Positions 14,265 through 17,002 of a stretch of DNA of 17,002 nucleotides are shown here, one piece after another. A model generated the notes under the pieces. That model was not told the origin of the DNA and did not search any database. It saw only the letters and a list, made by a program, of their open reading frames with translations. The DNA is taken from contig CACZOL010000085.1 of the NCBI GenBank assembly GCA_902782705.1, positions 1-17,002 on the forward strand, given 5' to 3'. Both the position numbers and the translations under genes were made by a program. The DNA is from an uncultured Selenomonadaceae bacterium (GTDB lineage Bacteria; Bacillota; Negativicutes; Selenomonadales; Selenomonadaceae). Each line of letters starts with the position of its first letter. Within the stretch, counting starts at the first letter, position 1.

Positions 14265-14994
14265 AACGGTTCGCATTGCTTACCTAGTAAATAGCGGTTT
14301 CGTCGTCGAGGATGGGGAGAATCGCTGGGCGATGATTTTCGACGCGTACCGCGATGTGCGCGGCGACGTCGAGCGTGCGCTGGCGTCGGCTGCGGAGGTG
14401 TATTTTTTTGTATCTCATGCGCATTTCGACCATTTCAGTCCGTCCATTGCACGTTACGAACGGGCAACGAGATTTTTCCTGAGCGACGATATTCGTGCTT
14501 TGCCCGAAGCGGCACGATTTCCCATGGAACAAACGACGTGGCTCGGGAAATACGATGGCTGGGAAGACGCGCATATCCGCGTCGAGACGTTCGACTCGAC
14601 GGACGAGGGGACGTCTTTTCTCGTTGAAAAAGACGGCTGGCGGATTTTTCATGCGGGAGATTTCAACTGGTGGCATTGGGAAAACGATTCGCCGGAGAGC
14701 AACGGGTTCGCGAGGAACGGCTTCATGAAGCAGATGAAGAAGCTTGACGGGCGAACGTTCGACTTGGCTTTCTTTCCTGCGGACGGTCGGTTGGCCGGCG
14801 CACGCGACTGGGGAGCGAAAGAGTTTTGCCGCCGTACGGATACGTCGGCGCTCGTTACCATGCACAGCGTCGGATACCCACGGTTTTCACCGGACGCGCA
14901 GTTCTTTGCGCCGGGTCGGGAAATTCCCGTCTGGGCTCCCACGGAGCCGGGAGAACGATGTATATATATGAAGGGAAGCGGTTTTTCAGAATGA
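14254..14994 (+). CDS. Metallo-beta-lactamase-fold hydrolase
   Basis: This 246-residue protein carries the metal-binding HxHxDH motif as HAHFDH at residues 55-60 (VSHAHFDHFSP). A second ligand block is HAGD at 133-136 (IFHAGDFNWWHW), and H204 (VTMHSVGY) may be the late histidine. No signal peptide is seen, so it is probably cytoplasmic. The fold serves many hydrolases; short members with this layout are often compared with UlaG-like lactonases, but the substrate is unknown. TTG at 14254 is the start: AAAGGAGG stands seven bases before it and the conserved first strand follows. An ATG at 14261 is in another frame. It overlaps YitT by 11 bases and the cyclophilin by four. Confidence 0.82.
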   Translation: MANETVRIAYLVNSGFVVEDGENRWAMIFDAYRDVRGDVERALASAAEVYFFVSHAHFDHFSPSIARYERATRFFLSDDIRALPEAARFPMEQTTWLGKYDGWEDAHIRVETFDSTDEGTSFLVEKDGWRIFHAGDFNWWHWENDSPESNGFARNGFMKQMKKLDGRTFDLAFFPADGRLAGARDWGAKEFCRRTDTSALVTMHSVGYPRFSPDAQFFAPGREIPVWAPTEPGERCIYMKGSGFSE

Positions 14995-15593
14995 AGATGA
15001 AAAAAATACTTTGCGTCGCGGCGTCGTTGATGCTGCTGTTGCTCAGCACGGCGTGCGCGGCAGGCGGCGGACAAGGAATAAACGGAGGAGAGAAGAAAAT
15101 GGATAATCGTATCGCAAGGTTTGAGACAAGCAAGGGGACGTTCGACATCGAGCTTTTTGAGGATAAAGCGCCGAAGACGACAGAGAACTTTATCAAACTG
15201 GTGGAAAAAGGTTTTTATGACGGCCTGATTTTTCACCGTGTGATTGACGGCTTCATGATCCAGGGCGGCTGTCCGAAAGGCAACGGTACCGGCGGTCCCG
15301 GCTACACGATTCCCGACGAGTTCCACCCCGATCTTCGTCACAGCGGCGAGGGCATCCTGTCGATGGCAAATGCCGGTCCGAATACCGGAGGTTCCCAGTT
15401 CTTCATCACGCTTGCGAAAACAGAATGGCTGGACGGCCATCATGCGGTTTTTGGCAAAGTGATCAAGGGAATGAGCGTCGTCAAGGAAATCGGAAAGGTC
15501 GAGACGGATCCTTTCCGCAATCGGCCTTATGAGGACGTCGTGATCAAAAAGATTACGATTATCGCGTCGGATGAGGCGAAAGAGAAAAAGTGA
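14991..15593 (+). CDS. Cyclophilin-type peptidyl-prolyl isomerase, probable lipoprotein
   Basis: Cyclophilins isomerise Xaa-Pro bonds and assist folding. The full 200-residue product starts MKMKKILCVAASLM with a hydrophobic core and the lipobox LSTAC, so Cys22 would be lipid-modified and the enzyme tethered outside the cytoplasmic membrane. The cyclophilin domain (39-195) has FHRVIDGFMIQGG with R83, F88 and Q91, GSQFFIT with F137, and W146 and H151, all expected catalytic-site residues. The start overlaps the previous stop as ATGA. An in-frame ATG at 14958 with GGGAG just upstream would add 11 residues before the signal. A further in-frame ATG at 15099 (residue 37) has its own strong GGAGG site and would give a cytoplasmic enzyme. 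Confidence 0.92.
   Translation: MKMKKILCVAASLMLLLLSTACAAGGGQGINGGEKKMDNRIARFETSKGTFDIELFEDKAPKTTENFIKLVEKGFYDGLIFHRVIDGFMIQGGCPKGNGTGGPGYTIPDEFHPDLRHSGEGILSMANAGPNTGGSQFFITLAKTEWLDGHHAVFGKVIKGMSVVKEIGKVETDPFRNRPYEDVVIKKITIIASDEAKEKK
15084..15101 (+). promoter_or_regulatory. Internal ribosome binding site and second start in the cyclophilin gene
   Basis: GGAGG at 15084-15088 followed after ten bases by ATG at 15099-15101 lies in frame exactly where the cyclophilin domain begins (MDNRIARFETSKG). It sits after the lipobox cysteine and a short Gly-rich linker. Initiation here would give a 164-residue protein without a signal, the usual size of cytoplasmic PpiB. Confidence 0.5.
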
Positions 15594-15838
15594 CCGCATA
15601 CGTCTATATCGTCGAATGTGCGGACGGCTCATTATATACGGGCTGGACGAACAATCTGGAGAAACGTATCGCTTCGCATAATGCGGGGCGCGGCGCGAGA
15701 TACACTCGCTCACGAAGGCCGGTGCGTCTCCGTTATTATGAGACGTTCGACGAAAAAAACGAAGCGCTTCGCCGCGAGTGCGCGCTGAAAAAATTGACGC
15801 ACGAGGAGAAGCGGGCGCTTGTTGAGCGCGAAGAATAA
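15590..15838 (+). CDS. GIY-YIG domain protein, UPF0213/YhbQ family
   Basis: An 82-residue single GIY-YIG nuclease domain. The GIY strand is YVYIVEC (4-10) and the YIG element is LYTGWT (15-20). The catalytic arginine is in KRIASHNAG (R26) and the metal-binding glutamate in RREC (E63). NAGRGARYTR is typical of the YhbQ/UPF0213 group. Some members cleave nucleic acids, but the role of this group is not settled. GTG at 15590 overlaps the cyclophilin stop (GTGA), so translation is probably coupled. It is the last gene of the cluster and a terminator follows within ten bases. Confidence 0.88.
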   Translation: MTAYVYIVECADGSLYTGWTNNLEKRIASHNAGRGARYTRSRRPVRLRYYETFDEKNEALRRECALKKLTHEEKRALVEREE

Positions 15839-15844
15839 AAAATT

Positions 15845-15887
15845 TGCCGGTGCTCGGAAATTTTATTTCGAGGCCGGCATTTTTTTT
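15845..15887 (+). terminator. Intrinsic terminator ending the five-gene cluster
   Basis: TGCCGG (15845-15850) pairs with CCGGCA (15874-15879). A second inner stem of CTCG/CGAG and AAA/TTT follows, and eight T bases (15880-15887) come directly after. It separates the cluster from the ribosomal operon. Confidence 0.8.
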
Positions 15888-15995
15888 ATGATTTTTTTAG
15901 AGGAGATTTTTCCCAAAATGTCTATGAAACAAGGACTTTTTAAAAAAATGACACACACGGACGCGTGTGCATAATAAATCCAGTAAAAATAAGGG

Positions 15996-16024
15996 TTGAC
16001 ATTTATTTTTCCGAATGATAATAT
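15996..16024 (+). promoter_or_regulatory. Promoter of the ybxF-rpsL-rpsG (str) operon
   Basis: A perfect TTGACA (15996-16001) is followed after 17 bases by TAATAT (16019-16024) with TGA before it. A/T-rich DNA stands upstream. The leader would be about 40 bases. The 108 bases between the previous terminator and this promoter hold no clear gene. Confidence 0.75.
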
Positions 16025-16073
16025 ATGTACTGCTTGACTACAGGCAGGGCAGATATTATCGGGAGTGACGCGA

Positions 16074-16328
16074 ATGACACTGGAGATATTGAAAGCGCTG
16101 CCGCATGTGACAGGCGTGAAGCAGGTCACAAAGGCTGTGAGCAAAGGAAAGGCAACTTGCGTTTTCGTCGCTTGCGACGCGGACGATTATGTGACGCGGC
16201 CTTTGAAAGATCTGTGCGGCGAGGCGGGCGTTGAGCTGGTGGAAACGGCGACGATGGCGGAGCTTGGAAAAGCGTGCTCCATCGAGGTCGGATCGGCAGC
16301 GGCGGCGGCCTTGGCGGAAAAAAGTTAA
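16074..16328 (+). CDS. ybxF: L7Ae/L30e-family RNA-binding protein, YbxF-like
   Basis: This 84-residue protein fits the small L7Ae/L30e fold, which binds kink-turn RNA. TKAVSKGKATCVFVACDADDYV and the following LKDLCGEAGVELVETATM read as the usual strand-helix order with the conserved Lys-Ala and Asp-rich turn. Its place directly before rpsL and rpsG matches Bacillus ybxF, a ribosome-associated protein with a kink-turn-binding fold. The ATG at 16074 has GGGAG eight bases upstream; an in-frame GTG at 16065 overlaps that site and is less likely. The gene is first in the operon, with a strong promoter about 50 bases upstream. Confidence 0.88.
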   Translation: MTLEILKALPHVTGVKQVTKAVSKGKATCVFVACDADDYVTRPLKDLCGEAGVELVETATMAELGKACSIEVGSAAAAALAEKS

Positions 16329-16354
16329 AAATCCGGCGCTTTGCATCGGATTTT
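16328..16354 (+). terminator. Hairpin between ybxF and rpsL (possible attenuator)
   Basis: AAAATCCG (16328-16335) pairs with CGGATTTT (16347-16354), overlapping the last base of the ybxF stop codon. The stem has few G-C pairs and only a short T tail, so it may only lower readthrough into rpsL or stabilise the processed mRNA. Complete termination is unlikely because rpsL has no other visible promoter. Confidence 0.4.
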
Positions 16355-16394
16355 GATAAATTAAATTTTCAATATGAAGGAAGGAGGTGCATGT

Positions 16395-16772
16395 ATGCCT
16401 ACAATTAACCAGTTGGTTCGCAAGAGCAGACAGAGCATGCAGGAGAAATCCACGGCACCGGCACTCAAGAATTGCCCGCAGAAGCGCGGGGTTTGCACGC
16501 GTGTTTATACGACGACGCCGAAGAAGCCGAACTCGGCTTTGAGAAAGGTCGCTCGTGTTCGTTTGACGAACAGCATCGAGGTGACCGCTTATATCCCCGG
16601 CATCGGCCACAATCTTCAGGAGCATAGCGTTGTTTTGATTCGCGGCGGGCGCGTAAAGGATCTTCCGGGCGTCCGTTATCACGTGATCCGTGGTTCGCTG
16701 GATACGGCGGGCGTTCAGGATCGCAATCAGGGGCGGTCGAAATACGGCGCGAAGCGTGCCAAGAAGAAATAA
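16395..16772 (+). CDS. rpsL: 30S ribosomal protein S12
   Basis: S12 is an essential small-subunit protein at the decoding centre. The 125-residue sequence is complete: MPTINQLVRKSR at the start, TTTPKKPNSALRKVARV in the middle, GHNLQEHSVVLIRGGRVKDLPGVRYH and the basic end KYGAKRAKKK. The lysines whose changes give streptomycin resistance in E. coli (K42 and K87 without Met; K43 and K88 here) are both present, so the sequence gives no sign of resistance. The ATG at 16395 has AAGGAGGTG five bases upstream; the in-frame start at 16374 is ruled out by family length and the ribosome site. rpsG follows after 36 bases. Confidence 0.98.
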   Translation: MPTINQLVRKSRQSMQEKSTAPALKNCPQKRGVCTRVYTTTPKKPNSALRKVARVRLTNSIEVTAYIPGIGHNLQEHSVVLIRGGRVKDLPGVRYHVIRGSLDTAGVQDRNQGRSKYGAKRAKKK

Positions 16773-16808
16773 TATGGCAGGAAGATTGATGGATAAGGAG
16801 GGATTTTG

Positions 16809-17002
16809 ATGCCAAGAAAAGGCTCAGTACCGAAGCGCGATGTACTGCCGGATCCCGTGTATCATGATAAAACGGTTACAAAGTTTATCAATAAAGTGAT
16901 GCTTTCCGGTAAGAAGAGCGTCGCGCAGCGCGTCGTTTATGACGCTTTCGAGACAATCCGCGCCAAGACGGGCAAGGATCCGCTGGAGGTCTTCCAGACG
17001 GC
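16809..17002 (+). CDS. rpsG: 30S ribosomal protein S7, 5' part (runs off the window)
   Basis: The first 64 codons of S7, which binds 16S rRNA in the small-subunit head and starts its assembly. MPRKGSVPKRDVLPDPVY, KFINKVMLSGKKSVAQ and TGKDPLEVF are unmistakable family sequence. AAGGAGG stands seven bases before the ATG. The window stops inside the gene; fusA and tuf would be expected next in a str operon but are not visible. Confidence 0.97.
   Translation, partial: MPRKGSVPKRDVLPDPVYHDKTVTKFINKVMLSGKKSVAQRVVYDAFETIRAKTGKDPLEVFQT

Noticed and set aside
15954..15969. Small hairpin CACACG/CGTGTG upstream of the ribosomal promoter
   Set aside because: Six base pairs with a four-base loop and no T-run. 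It could be an operator, but nothing distinguishes it from chance.
15918..15974. Possible 18-codon peptide (MSMKQGLFKKMTHTDACA) between the cluster terminator and the ribosomal promoter
   Set aside because: A GGAG lies about 12 bases upstream, but there is no promoter between the terminator and this frame, and nothing supports coding beyond chance length.
1..17002. CRISPR arrays, insertion sequences, attachment sites, toxin-antitoxin pairs and defence genes
   Set aside because: I looked for regularly spaced repeats, transposase motifs, inverted-repeat pairs with target duplications and small paired ORFs, and saw none. The gene content is housekeeping throughout.

Overview
The window looks like a chromosomal housekeeping segment of a low-GC-phylum (Firmicutes/Bacillota) bacterium that itself has GC-rich coding DNA. 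RNase J, SepF, a SpoVB-type flippase, YitT and a YbxF-like L7Ae protein next to rpsL all point to Firmicutes. GC-rich third codon positions and a BepA-like secreted M48 protease suggest a diderm lineage such as the Negativicutes (Selenomonas-like). The lineage is an inference; no species can be named from sequence alone. No mobile element, phage gene, CRISPR array, tRNA or rRNA was recognised.

Layout. (1) The 3' end of an RNase J gene (+) meets a nicotinamidase-type cysteine hydrolase and a GalT/HIT-like DUF4931 protein (both -) at a shared terminator. (2) From a strong promoter near 2002-2030, three genes joined by ATGA overlaps read rightward: flippase, lipid/diacylglycerol kinase and mtnA. 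(3) After a second two-way terminator come sepF and typA (both -). sepF has its own promoter just behind the typA terminator and a leader of about 160 nt that folds into hairpins and holds four GGGG tracts. (4) An HU gene (+) with a lysine/alanine tail is divergent from typA. (5) An AI-2E-family permease (-) is divergent from a secreted M48 protease (+), which overlaps an M29 aminopeptidase by four bases. (6) A promoter overlapping the aminopeptidase stop codon starts a tightly overlapping five-gene cluster (+): a secreted unknown protein with two similar halves, a YitT membrane protein, a metallo-beta-lactamase-fold hydrolase, a lipoprotein cyclophilin and a GIY-YIG domain protein. It ends at a strong terminator. 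(7) The last part is the start of the str ribosomal operon: a promoter, ybxF-like L7Ae gene, rpsL and the 5' part of rpsG.

Functional view. Most genes serve RNA turnover, translation, envelope building, division and proteolysis. I do not see a dedicated defence or biosynthetic system. The points most worth a second look are a cyclophilin gene that appears able to make both a lipoprotein and a cytoplasmic form from two in-frame starts, the structured sepF leader, the internally duplicated secreted protein, and the separation of the str operon from rpoBC.
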